The position numbers were made by a program, and so were the translations under genes. Positions 24,247 to 32,017 of a DNA stretch of 33,794 bases are shown here, piece by piece. The first letter of the stretch is position 1. Each line of letters begins with the position of its first letter. This DNA comes from Planifilum sp021793745 (lineage in GTDB: Bacteria; Bacillota; Bacilli; Thermoactinomycetales; DSM-44946). The stretch is taken from NCBI GenBank assembly GCA_937983105.1, contig CALKAM010000042.1, positions 1 to 33,794 on the forward strand, written 5' to 3'. The notes below the pieces were generated by a model. It saw only the letters and a program-made list of their open reading frames with translations, did not search any database and was not told where the DNA came from.

Positions 24247-25578
24247 CTACCGGGCAGTCGCAGACTCCGCCGCCTGCTCCGAAGGTATGCCGAACAGGGC
24301 GCGCAGGTGGGTGTTGAGGAAGCGTCCCTCGGGATCCTGCTCGTCGCGGATCCGGCAAAAGTCGTCCCACCGGGGGTAAAGGCGGCTCAGCTCCTCGGCG
24401 GTCAGCGAATGCATCTTGCCCCAGTGGGGACGGCCCCCGTGGCGGCGAAAGATCGCCTCCACCGCGGAGAAGTACGCTTCATGGGGCATCCCCCGGTACA
24501 TGTGCACCGCGACGAAGGCCGTGTCCCGGCCGTAGGCGGGACTGAGCCAGATGTCGTCTCCCTTGACGTACCGGCACTCGATGGGGAAATGGACGGCAAA
24601 CCGGCGGCGCCGGATCGTCTCCCGGATCTCCCGCACCACTTCCGCCAGCTTCTCCGCCGGAAGGGCGTACTCCATCTCGTTGAAGCGTACCCGGCGCGGC
24701 GTCGCGAACAGCCGGTGGCTATCCCCCACCTCTTCCACTGTGGGCACCCCCCAAGCGGACAGGCGGCTGATGGAAGGGCACAAACGGGGAAAGCGGCGGG
24801 CGGTCTCCGAAAGGAGCCAGAAGGCGCCGTTTTCCAGGAACCATTTGCTGAAGCGGCTCCCGAGTCCGCCGGAGGAAGCTTCCTGATTCGTCTCATCCAT
24901 GAATTTCACCTGGACCCGATCCGTGTGGGGGAACCAGTAAAATTCGAAATGGCGGTGTTCGCTGCGGTAGCGGTCCAGGCGGTTCAGGCAGTCCTCCAGG
25001 TGCATCCGTCCGCTCCGGTAGTAAAGCCGGTACCGGGGAAGCACCCGCAGCGTGACCCGGACGATCACCCCCAGGGCGCCGAGGGAAACCTGCGCCGCCT
25101 TGAACAGCTCCGGATTTCGGTCCGGGGAGCATTCGACCACCTTCCCCCTTGCGTTGACGAGGGTGAGGGCGGCCACCTGTGTGGACAAAATGCAGAAGCC
25201 CGTCCCGGTGCCGTGGGTGCCGGTGCTGATCGCCCCCGCGATGGACTGGGCGTTGATGTCCCCCAGGTTTTCCTGGGCCAATCCGTGCCCGTGGAGGAGC
25301 TCCCCCAGCTCCTTCAGTTTGGTTCCGGCTCGGACCGTGACGAGCCGGCGCTCTTTGTCCACCGCTTCCAAACCGCGAAGTCGGTCGAGGGAGAGAAGGA
25401 TATCGGCCGGTACCAGGGGCGTGAAGGAATGGCCCGAACCGACAACGCGGATTGGTTTGTTTTCGTCGGCGACCTGCCGGATGATCCCGGCCACCTCCTC
25501 CACGGAAGCCGGATAAAGGATGCGCTCCGGCCGAAAGCGGACGGAACCGGACCAGTTGCTCCATTCCTTACTCCTCAC
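24247..25578 (-). CDS. FAD-linked oxidase, D-arabinono-1,4-lactone oxidase/alditol oxidase type
   Basis: A 443-residue oxidoreductase of the vanillyl-alcohol-oxidase superfamily. The N-terminal FAD domain (about 12-175) has RVVGSGHSFTPL, where H50 is in the usual position for covalent FAD attachment, and AGAISTGTHGTG. The C-terminal ALO domain ends with RPHWGKMHSL (the HWGK motif) and DPEGRFLN. Family members oxidise sugar lactones or alditols with oxygen. GTG start at 25578 with GGGAGGTG upstream. It overlaps the stop of the PLP-enzyme gene (GTGA), so the two are translated together. Substrate unknown; a tight pair with a PLP enzyme suggests a joint pathway. Confidence 0.9.
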   Translation of the reverse strand: MRSKEWSNWSGSVRFRPERILYPASVEEVAGIIRQVADENKPIRVVGSGHSFTPLVPADILLSLDRLRGLEAVDKERRLVTVRAGTKLKELGELLHGHGLAQENLGDINAQSIAGAISTGTHGTGTGFCILSTQVAALTLVNARGKVVECSPDRNPELFKAAQVSLGALGVIVRVTLRVLPRYRLYYRSGRMHLEDCLNRLDRYRSEHRHFEFYWFPHTDRVQVKFMDETNQEASSGGLGSRFSKWFLENGAFWLLSETARRFPRLCPSISRLSAWGVPTVEEVGDSHRLFATPRRVRFNEMEYALPAEKLAEVVREIRETIRRRRFAVHFPIECRYVKGDDIWLSPAYGRDTAFVAVHMYRGMPHEAYFSAVEAIFRRHGGRPHWGKMHSLTAEELSRLYPRWDDFCRIRDEQDPEGRFLNTHLRALFGIPSEQAAESATAR

Positions 25579-26768
25579 AGAAAACACCTCCCGTCTCCGC
25601 GGTAAGTGGGAGCCTCCCCGATGATCCGCCCCTCCGAAAACAGGTGGAGCCGGTCGAATCGCTCGCACAATTCCCCCGCCTTGGCGTGGCGCAGGAAGAC
25701 CGGATCCCCCAGGTTCAGGATAATCGGCCCTTCGTAACGGATCGGTGTCTGGACTTCGCCGGCGCCCTCCAGCGGGAGCAGGCGGACTTCTTCCGGCAGA
25801 TAAGGCACCGGCAGTTTGTCGCGCCCGGCGGCGCCGGAGGCCACGTAACCGCCCCCCGCGCAGGTGTAGATGCCGGGGTGCGGCCTGCGGACGATCTCGA
25901 TGGCGAAGCCCGCGGCGGGCTGATACCGGAAATCCCGGTAATAATCGAACAAGGCCGGCGCATAGATTCCCGACCCCACGGTCACCTCCGTCACCGACGG
26001 GTCCCGGGCGGTGGTGGCGAGGCTTCCCGTCCCGCCCCCGTTGACGAAGCGGAGGGGGATTCCCAGCTCGCGGACGGCCTGAACCAGTTCCGCCCGCCGC
26101 TCCGCCACGACCCGGACGGAGTGCCGTTTGAGCACGCGGACGAGGAGGTTTTTGGCCCAGGCGCCCGGATAGCGGTCGCCCACCCCGGCGATTTGGGCTT
26201 CGTAACCCATCAGCCCGTCCAGCAGGAGGTGGGGCGAGGAGGCGATCCGTCGGACGAGCGCCAGCGCCTCCTCCGCGGTCCGGAGGGGGGATCGCCGGAC
26301 GCCGAAGTGGAGGCCGGGATAGGAGACGGACATGTCGATGTCCAGGCAGACGGGGATGCGCACGCCCGTCTCCCGGGCGATCGCCTCCAGATGGTCGATA
26401 TGCTCGGCCGAGTCCGCCATCAGGGTGATGCGGCGGCCGCCTGCGATCTTGCGCGCCGCTTGCCGGAGGTGCTCCGGCTCCCAGGCGGGATATCCGACGA
26501 GCAGATCGTCCAGCCCCTGTTCGGCGAGATACACCGCTTCGGGGACGGTGAAGCACATGACGCCCCGGAAGCGGTCGGAGGCTTGGAGCACGAACTGGAT
26601 GACCCGGACGCTGCGCAGGGATTTGCTGGCGAGGCGGAGGGTTTTATTCCCGCATTTCCCGGCGATGCTGCGGATGTTTTCCGAAAGGAGATCCAGGTCG
26701 AGGTAGGCAAAGGGTTTGGGGACGCCCTCGAAAGCGCGGCGGTACTCTTCGTAATCCCGTTTGATCAT
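25575..26768 (-). CDS. PLP-dependent alanine-racemase-fold enzyme (amino acid deaminase/aldolase-like)
   Basis: A 397-residue fold-type III PLP enzyme related to D-threonine aldolase and D-serine dehydratase rather than true alanine racemase. Residues 15-30 AYLDLDLLSENI, then LRLASKSLRS with K49 as the PLP Schiff-base lysine, LDIDMSVSYPGLHFGVRRSP, VNGGGTGSL (phosphate loop), VTVGSGIY, and the C-terminal domain with LGDPVFLRHAKAGELCERF. ATG at 26768 has GGGAGGG 8 bases upstream; an in-frame ATG 15 codons earlier lacks one. First gene of a two-gene leftward operon with the FAD-linked oxidase. Activity cannot be fixed from sequence. Confidence 0.85.
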   Translation of the reverse strand: MIKRDYEEYRRAFEGVPKPFAYLDLDLLSENIRSIAGKCGNKTLRLASKSLRSVRVIQFVLQASDRFRGVMCFTVPEAVYLAEQGLDDLLVGYPAWEPEHLRQAARKIAGGRRITLMADSAEHIDHLEAIARETGVRIPVCLDIDMSVSYPGLHFGVRRSPLRTAEEALALVRRIASSPHLLLDGLMGYEAQIAGVGDRYPGAWAKNLLVRVLKRHSVRVVAERRAELVQAVRELGIPLRFVNGGGTGSLATTARDPSVTEVTVGSGIYAPALFDYYRDFRYQPAAGFAIEIVRRPHPGIYTCAGGGYVASGAAGRDKLPVPYLPEEVRLLPLEGAGEVQTPIRYEGPIILNLGDPVFLRHAKAGELCERFDRLHLFSEGRIIGEAPTYRGDGRCFL

Positions 26769-27128
26769 GGCGGACCCTCCCAAACCGCCGCGTTCATTCG
26801 GCGGAATGTTCAACCGTGACGTTCAATTCCGAAAAGGGCGGACGCTTATGTTCCTTGTCCTCCTTATCCATTTTCCCCGTCATGCGGCGGAACTCCTTTT
26901 GCCGCGTTCATTTTTTGCCGGTGAACAGTCGGCGGATTTGCAGGGAAAAGCTTCGGTAGGTCGCATTCTGGTTTGAGAGATGGTGAGCGGGGTTTAACGG
27001 AAGGAGGAGGGGAGCGCATGCGCCGATATTTACAAACAATTAAAAATTTAGTATCATTTGATTAAAACATTATCAAACCGGCTTTTGTCGGCTTCGATTG
27101 GACAAGCCTTTTCCCCGGAGGTGCGTCG
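26769..27128. other. Divergent intergenic region between PLP/FAD operon and GH92 gene
   Basis: No gene is seen in these 360 bases. The right third (27028-27080) is markedly AT-rich and contains a candidate regulator array. Clear -35/-10 pairs were not found for either direction. Confidence 0.5.
27029..27078 (+). promoter_or_regulatory. Possible PhoP-box array upstream of the GH92 gene
   Basis: TTTACA, TTAAAA, GTATCA, TTAAAA and TCAAAC begin at 27029, 27040, 27051, 27062 and 27073, an exact 11-base period like tandem PhoP boxes. The first is a full consensus match; the others are partial. The array lies 50 bases before the start codon. A similar array lies upstream of phoA. Confidence 0.35.
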
Positions 27129-28235
27129 ATGAACAGGTTGGATGCGAGGAAGGTTTTCAGCGTGTGGGTGGTGATTGCCTTTCTGTCGCAAATGTTGTTC
27201 GCTCCTTTTCCCCCGGCGGCGTCAGCCCGGGAGGTTCAAACCGACTTTTTCTCGTCCTTTGAAGAGGATGATTTGACCTGGGAAAATACGGTTGAAACCG
27301 ATTCGAAAGGCAATAAAAGGGCAAAGGGAGTTGACGGCCACATCGTCCCCGAAGATCGCATCCCGGGGGATATCACCGAGAAGGTGAAGGAGATCAAGGC
27401 CAGCGCCAACAACCCGCCCCATGAAACGGATCAGCAACTGATCGACGGCGATGTGACCACCAAATGGCTCGCCTTTGAACCTACGGCCTGGATCGAGCTC
27501 CGGCTATCCGAACCGGAAGCGGTGGTGAAATATGCGCTGACCTCGGCCAACGATTACCCGGAGCGGGATCCCCGGGACTGGACCCTTTCCGGCTCCCGGG
27601 ACGGGAAAAACTGGACCGTATTGGACCGGAGAGAGGGAGAGCGCTTCGGCGAGCGCTTCCAGACCAAAGTGTACGAATTCGAGAATAACACCAAGTATTC
27701 CTATTATCGCCTGGAGATTACGCGGAACGCCGGCGCCAATATCACGCAGCTGGCGGAACTGCAGCTTTCCAACGGCATCGAAGTGCCGCCGCCCCCGCCT
27801 TCCGATATGAAATCCCATATCGCATCGGGCCCGTCCAAGGCTTACACCGCCAAGCGGAACGCCGGCTGGACCGGTCGCCGCGCCCTGACCTACTACGGCA
27901 CCCATGTCGCCAAAGGCAGGGCCTACTCCTACAACAAGATTTACGAAGTGGACATTTTGGTTACCTCCGACACCCGGTTGTCCTATCACATCTTCCCGGA
28001 ATTTACGGACAAGGATCACCTGGAGTATGCCAGCACCTATGCCGCCGTCGATCTCGCCTTTTCGGACGGGACCTATCTGAGCGAACTGGGGGCAGTGGAT
28101 CAGCACGGAGTGAAGCTGAACCCGCGGGATCAGGGCGAGTCAAAGACGCTGTACCCGCATCAATGGAACTTCAAAAAGGCTCGCATCGGCAAAGTGGCTG
28201 CCGGAAAAAGGATCGCGGATCCTGGTGGCCTATGA
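27129..28235 (+). CDS. Secreted GH92 alpha-mannosidase, fragment 1 of 3 (N-terminal)
   Basis: First part of one gene that spans 27129-31318 (about 1,395 residues when joined). Signal peptide at residues 1-34 (VFSVWVVIAFLSQMLF core, ending AASA). Residues about 85-215 form an F5/8 type C (discoidin) sugar-binding domain: ETDQQLIDGDVTTKW, DPRDWTLSGSRDGKNWTVL, YSYYRLEITRNAGANITQLAE. The N-terminal beta domain of GH92 then begins. The frame stops at 28235 after IADPGGL. Removing one base around the A5 run at 28205-28209 gives SRILVAYDNPKGP and joins fragment 2. The ATG follows GGAGGTGCGTCG. Frameshift, whether real or sequencing error, is certain by homology pattern. Confidence 0.88.
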   Translation: MNRLDARKVFSVWVVIAFLSQMLFAPFPPAASAREVQTDFFSSFEEDDLTWENTVETDSKGNKRAKGVDGHIVPEDRIPGDITEKVKEIKASANNPPHETDQQLIDGDVTTKWLAFEPTAWIELRLSEPEAVVKYALTSANDYPERDPRDWTLSGSRDGKNWTVLDRREGERFGERFQTKVYEFENNTKYSYYRLEITRNAGANITQLAELQLSNGIEVPPPPPSDMKSHIASGPSKAYTAKRNAGWTGRRALTYYGTHVAKGRAYSYNKIYEVDILVTSDTRLSYHIFPEFTDKDHLEYASTYAAVDLAFSDGTYLSELGAVDQHGVKLNPRDQGESKTLYPHQWNFKKARIGKVAAGKRIADPGGL

Positions 28236-29910
28236 CAATCCGAAGGGACCGGCCGTGTTTCGGGGGCACATCGACGATATCCGAATCGAGGGGAATCCGG
28301 CAAAGCAAAGCGCATCCAGGCCCTCCGATTATGTAAACACCCTGCGGGGCACCCATTCCAACGGCACCTTCTCCCGGGGAAATACCTTCCCGGCCGTCGC
28401 CGTTCCCCACGGCTTCAACTTCTGGACGCCGGTGACCGATGCGGGGTCGACCAGCTGGCTGTATCGGTACCATGAGCAGAACAACGAGGACAATCTCCCG
28501 GAAATTCAGGCCTTTTCACTCAGCCACGAACCCAGCCCCTGGATGGGCGACCGCCAGACCTTTCAGGTGATGCCCTCGGATTCCGCCGTAGGGGTTCCGG
28601 AGGCTGGCCGCAGTGACCGGGCCCTGCCCTTCCAGCGGGAGAATGAAATCGCGAAGGCCCATTACTACAGCGTGACCTTCGAGAACGGCATCCGAACGGA
28701 GATCGCTCCCACCGATCACGCTGCCCTGTTCCGGTTCACGTTCAAGGGGGACCGATCCACCCTCATCTTCGACAATGTGAACAATAGCGGCGGCATCCGG
28801 CTGGATCCGGAGAAGCGCGCGATCACGGGCTTCTCCGATGTAAAAAGCGGATTGTCCACGGGTGCCACGCGGATGTTCTTTTTCGCGGAATTCGACAAAC
28901 CGGTCCTCGAGAGCGGCCGGATTTCCGGTCACGGCCGGGATGATGTGATGGCCTATTACCGGTTTGACACCGGCCAGGGCGATCGGACGGTGACGATGCG
29001 AATTGCCACCTCCCTCATCAGCGTGGCGCAGGCCGAGAAAAACCTGAAACAGGAAATCTCTCCCGCGGATACCTTGGAAACCGTCAGGGAACGGGCCCAA
29101 AAGCTGTGGGACGACAAGCTGAAGATCATCGAGGTGGAAGGTGCGTCCGAAGAGGATCTGGTCACGCTGTACTCCAATTTGTACCGCCTGTTCCTGTACC
29201 CCAATTCCGCGTACGAAAACGTCGGCACCGCGGACAAGCCCGTTTACAAGTATGCCAGCCCCTTTTCGCCGCCGGTCGGGGAGAATACGCCCACGAAGAC
29301 GGTAGCCAAAATCGTGGAGGAAAAAGTCTATGTGAACAACGGTTTCTGGGATACGTACCGGACGGCGTGGCCCGCCTACGTCCTGCTGACACCCACCAAA
29401 GCGGGGGAGATGATCGACGGCTTTGTCCAGCATTACAGGGACGGCGGCTGGATCGCCCGCTGGTCTTCCCCGGGATATGCGGACCTGATGGTGGGGACCA
29501 GCTCGGATATCGCCTTCGCCGATGCGTACATCAAAGGGGTGACGAACTTTGATTTGAAAAGCTTCTACCAGTCGGCAGTGAAAAATGCCGCGGCGGTCAG
29601 CCCCGACCCGGGAACGGGGAGAAAGGGCCAGGTCACCTCCATTTTCAAGGGATACACCGACACCTCCACGCCGGAAGGCTTGTCCTGGGCGATGGACGGC
29701 TATATCAACGACTTCGGCATCGCCCATCTGGCCAAGGCCCTGTATGAACGGAGTGACAAGGATGATCCCGATCGTTCACCGTTACAGGGAAGATTACCTG
29801 TACTTCTTGAACAGGGCCCAAAACTATGTGCACATGTTCAATCCGAATGTGAAATTCTTCATGGGCCGGACGCCTTCGGGGGCGTGGCGCGTCTCACCCG
29901 AAGACTTTGA
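28225..29910 (+). CDS. GH92 alpha-mannosidase, fragment 2 of 3 (central catalytic part)
   Basis: Continues the mannosidase in the next frame; genuine similarity begins about 28212 (RILVAYDNPKGP). It has no start of its own. GH92 landmarks: VNTLRGTHSNGTFSRGNTFP, VPHGFNFWTPVTD, IQAFSLSHEPSPWMGDRQ, FDNVNNSGG, NNGFWDTYRTAWPAYVLLTP, GWIARWSSPGYADLMVGTSS and AFADAYIKG. These build the (alpha/alpha)6 barrel. From about 29767 the frame is out of phase (the sequence after KDDPDRS is not GH92-like). Removing one base near the CCC at 29767-29769 joins fragment 3. Confidence 0.85.
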   Translation: MAYDNPKGPAVFRGHIDDIRIEGNPAKQSASRPSDYVNTLRGTHSNGTFSRGNTFPAVAVPHGFNFWTPVTDAGSTSWLYRYHEQNNEDNLPEIQAFSLSHEPSPWMGDRQTFQVMPSDSAVGVPEAGRSDRALPFQRENEIAKAHYYSVTFENGIRTEIAPTDHAALFRFTFKGDRSTLIFDNVNNSGGIRLDPEKRAITGFSDVKSGLSTGATRMFFFAEFDKPVLESGRISGHGRDDVMAYYRFDTGQGDRTVTMRIATSLISVAQAEKNLKQEISPADTLETVRERAQKLWDDKLKIIEVEGASEEDLVTLYSNLYRLFLYPNSAYENVGTADKPVYKYASPFSPPVGENTPTKTVAKIVEEKVYVNNGFWDTYRTAWPAYVLLTPTKAGEMIDGFVQHYRDGGWIARWSSPGYADLMVGTSSDIAFADAYIKGVTNFDLKSFYQSAVKNAAAVSPDPGTGRKGQVTSIFKGYTDTSTPEGLSWAMDGYINDFGIAHLAKALYERSDKDDPDRSPLQGRLPVLLEQGPKLCAHVQSECEILHGPDAFGGVARLTRRL

Positions 29911-31318
29911 TCCCCGCGAGTGGGGAAGGGATTATACGGAGACCAATGCCTGGAACATGGCCTTTCACGCCCCGCAGGACGGCCAGGGATTGGCCAATCT
30001 TTACGGGGGAAGGAAGGCGTTGGCCGCCAAGCTGGATGAGTTTTTCCGCACACCGGAGACGGCGCTGCCGAAGTTTAAGGGGCATTACGGCGGTGCCATC
30101 CACGAGATGAGGGAAGCCAGGGATGTCCGGATGGGCATGTACGCCCACAGCAATCAGCCCTCCCATCACATCCTTTACATGTACAATTATGCCGGCCAGC
30201 CCTGGAAAACCCAGGAGAAGGTGCGGGAGGTCCTGTCCCGGCTTTACATCGGCAGCGAAATCGGACAGGGATACCCCGGCGATGAAGACAACGGAGAAAT
30301 GTCCGCCTGGTACATCTTCAGTGCGGCCGGTTTTTATCCGCTGCGGCTGGGAACGCCGGAATATGTGATCGGAGCTCCTTATTTCAAGAAAATGACCATC
30401 CACCTGGAAAACGGCAACAAGATCGTCATCAACGCCCCGAAGGTCAGCGACAGGAACAAATACATCCAAAGGGTCAAGCTGAACGGCGTCGAATACAACA
30501 AAACCACTCTTTCCCATTTCGACCTCATCCGGGGAGCGACGCTGGATTTCGAAATGGGTCCCAAGCCCTCCAAATGGGGGACCGGCGAGCAGGCCCTTCC
30601 GCCGTCCATCACCGCTCCCGCCACCGACGGGTCGTCCCTGTTGCCCCGACCGATGAGGGATTTGACGGATCGCTCGGAAGGAGGCGGTGATGCCGGAGGG
30701 TTGTCCGACAATTCTTCGGACACCCGGGTCACCTTTGACACCTCTTCCCCCCGGGTGGAATGGCGATTGGCGGACGGGCCGGAGAAGGTGCGGATGTACA
30801 CCATGACTTCCGGAGACGGGTCCCCGGCGGAAGATCCGAAAAGCTGGGTGCTGAAGGGCTCCAGGGACGGCCGAAACTGGACCGTGCTGGATGAAAGAAG
30901 CGGTGAATCCTTTAAGTGGCGCCGGCACACCCGGGCCTTTGAGGTGAGACATCCCGGCAAGTATTCCCATTACAGGCTGGAAATCAGCGAAAACAACGGA
31001 GCGGGTTCCACGACGCTGGCCGAAGTGGAACTGCTCGGATATGACGACGTGAATCGCTTTTTCGAAGCGGTCGACCAGCTGATCCGGGATTACAGGCGAT
31101 CCGGGGAGCTGAAGGAACCGCTGGCCAAACAGTTGTCCCGCAGCCTGAAGCAGGCCGGCCGTCAAGAGCAAAAGGGGCACACCGAACAGGCGGTCAAACA
31201 TATGGAGGATTTCCTCGAGCATCTGAACAAAAAGGGGATGAAGGATCGCGCGACGGACCGCGCCCGAAAGAAGCTGGTTGCGGAGGCCCATGCCTTGATC
31301 ATCGCTCTGAGGAGATAA
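29762..31318 (+). CDS. GH92 alpha-mannosidase, fragment 3 of 3 (catalytic end, F5/8C, C-terminal helical domain)
   Basis: Resumes with HRYREDYLYFLNRAQNYVHM. TETNAWNMAFHAPQDGQGL and SHHILYMYNYAGQPWKTQE are typical GH92. The catalytic-base region GYPGDEDNGEMSAWY is intact (Asp codons at 30281 and 30287). The place where GH92 enzymes usually read NEP with the acid Glu reads SNQPSHH here (Gln codon 30155-30157). From memory, such a Gln occurs in GH92 enzymes that act on mannosyl-phosphate linkages, where the leaving group needs no acid. A second F5/8C domain follows (DPKSWVLKGSRDGRNWTVL, YSHYRLEISENNGAGSTTLAE). The last 90 residues are helical and resemble a FIMAH domain (HTEQAVKHMEDFLEHLNKKG). 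Confidence 0.87.
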   Translation: MIPIVHRYREDYLYFLNRAQNYVHMFNPNVKFFMGRTPSGAWRVSPEDFDPREWGRDYTETNAWNMAFHAPQDGQGLANLYGGRKALAAKLDEFFRTPETALPKFKGHYGGAIHEMREARDVRMGMYAHSNQPSHHILYMYNYAGQPWKTQEKVREVLSRLYIGSEIGQGYPGDEDNGEMSAWYIFSAAGFYPLRLGTPEYVIGAPYFKKMTIHLENGNKIVINAPKVSDRNKYIQRVKLNGVEYNKTTLSHFDLIRGATLDFEMGPKPSKWGTGEQALPPSITAPATDGSSLLPRPMRDLTDRSEGGGDAGGLSDNSSDTRVTFDTSSPRVEWRLADGPEKVRMYTMTSGDGSPAEDPKSWVLKGSRDGRNWTVLDERSGESFKWRRHTRAFEVRHPGKYSHYRLEISENNGAGSTTLAEVELLGYDDVNRFFEAVDQLIRDYRRSGELKEPLAKQLSRSLKQAGRQEQKGHTEQAVKHMEDFLEHLNKKGMKDRATDRARKKLVAEAHALIIALRR

Positions 31319-31341
31319 TTGTCCGGGCCGGAACGTTCCCC

Positions 31342-31370
31342 TTGTCAATCGATTCCCCGCCGTGTATAAT
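31342..31370 (+). promoter_or_regulatory. Sigma-A promoter of the riboswitch-controlled ABC operon
   Basis: TTGTCA (31342-31347), a 17-base spacer, and TATAAT (31365-31370). Transcription would begin about 10 bases before the riboswitch. Confidence 0.8.
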
Positions 31371-31387
31371 CATCGTAACAATTGGGG

Positions 31388-31492
31388 AGGGTGTCTAGGG
31401 TTCCGCCGTCCGCCGAGCGGACGGGTCCGGTCCGAGCGACACCAGGCGCAGATCGCGTCACACCGTAAGGATAAAAGCCTTTCGCGGCAGGT
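31388..31492 (+). promoter_or_regulatory. ykkC-class riboswitch, probably guanidine-I
   Basis: The leader carries the ykkC hallmarks in order: GTGTCTAGGGTTCCG at 31391-31405, a GC stem CCGTCCGC/GCGGACGG, GGTCCGAG at 31429-31436, GACACC pairing back to GGTGTC (31390-31395 with 31438-31443), CACACCG at 31459-31465, and GGATAAAAGCC at 31469-31479. GGTCCGAG and ATAAAAGCC favour the guanidine-I subtype over the PRPP/ppGpp subtypes (which, as I recall, show TCCAAG and ATAGAAGCC). The last conserved segment is also the 5' half of the terminator, so ligand binding should prevent termination and turn the ABC genes on. Confidence 0.85.
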
Positions 31493-31521
31493 TCCCAATG
31501 GGAACCGGCGAAGGGCTTTTT
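31473..31521 (+). terminator. Riboswitch expression-platform terminator
   Basis: AAGCCTTTCGC (31475-31485) pairs with GCGAAGGGCTT (31508-31518), and inside it GGTTCCC pairs with GGGAACC around AAT. Five T follow at 31517-31521. It shares AAAAGCC with the aptamer, so the two structures exclude each other. Confidence 0.88.
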
Positions 31522-31636
31522 GTTTTCGTCCGATAAAGGGATGAAGCGGAGGCGCGAAAGAGGGGATGCGTTTCATCCGCGAAACAGAGGATCTTGGGGG
31601 ATCAAGGGCGCAACAGGTTTCAGGGGGGATGTGTCC

Positions 31637-32017
31637 ATGACGGTGATCCGGGCGGAGAATCTGACGAAAACCTTTTTGGTGAAGCGGAAGGCGCCGGGGT
31701 TTTGGGGCAGTCTTCAATCGCTGGTAAAACCCGACGCGGTCGAGAAGGAAGCGGTTCGCGGCATCAGCTTCCGGGTCGAAAAGGGGGAGAACGGTGGCCT
31801 TTCTGGGGCCCAACGGGGCGGGCAAGTCGACGACGATCAAGATGCTCACGGGGATCCTGCATCCCACCTCCGGCCGGTTGGAGGTGCTCGGGATGGTGCC
31901 GCAGAGGGAAAGGGTCCGTTTGGCCTTCCGCATCGGGACGGTCTTCGGACAAAAGTCGCAGCTCTGGTATCATCTTCCTCCCGCGGACACCTTCGCCCTG
32001 ATGGCCGACATTTATGA
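31637..32017 (+). CDS. ABC-2 exporter ATPase, fragment 1 of 2 (N-terminal, frameshifted)
   Basis: Start of an ABC ATPase: VIRAENLTKTFLVKRKAPGF, then EAVRGISFRVEKGE. It then loses frame just before Walker A. ATG at 31637 has GGGGGG 8 bases upstream. Around 31790 the frame reads GENGG; dropping one A from the AA at 31790-31791 gives GETVAFLGPNGAGKST and joins fragment 2. The bases after 31791 in this frame are not coding. The complete gene would run 31637-32621, about 327 residues. Confidence 0.8.
   Translation: MTVIRAENLTKTFLVKRKAPGFWGSLQSLVKPDAVEKEAVRGISFRVEKGENGGLSGAQRGGQVDDDQDAHGDPASHLRPVGGARDGAAEGKGPFGLPHRDGLRTKVAALVSSSSRGHLRPDGRHL

Noticed and set aside
24247..26556. A 769-residue fusion protein on the minus strand
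   Set aside because: The first 325 or so residues are an out-of-frame reading of the PLP-enzyme gene. The real FAD-oxidase begins at the GTG at 25578, which has its own ribosome binding site.
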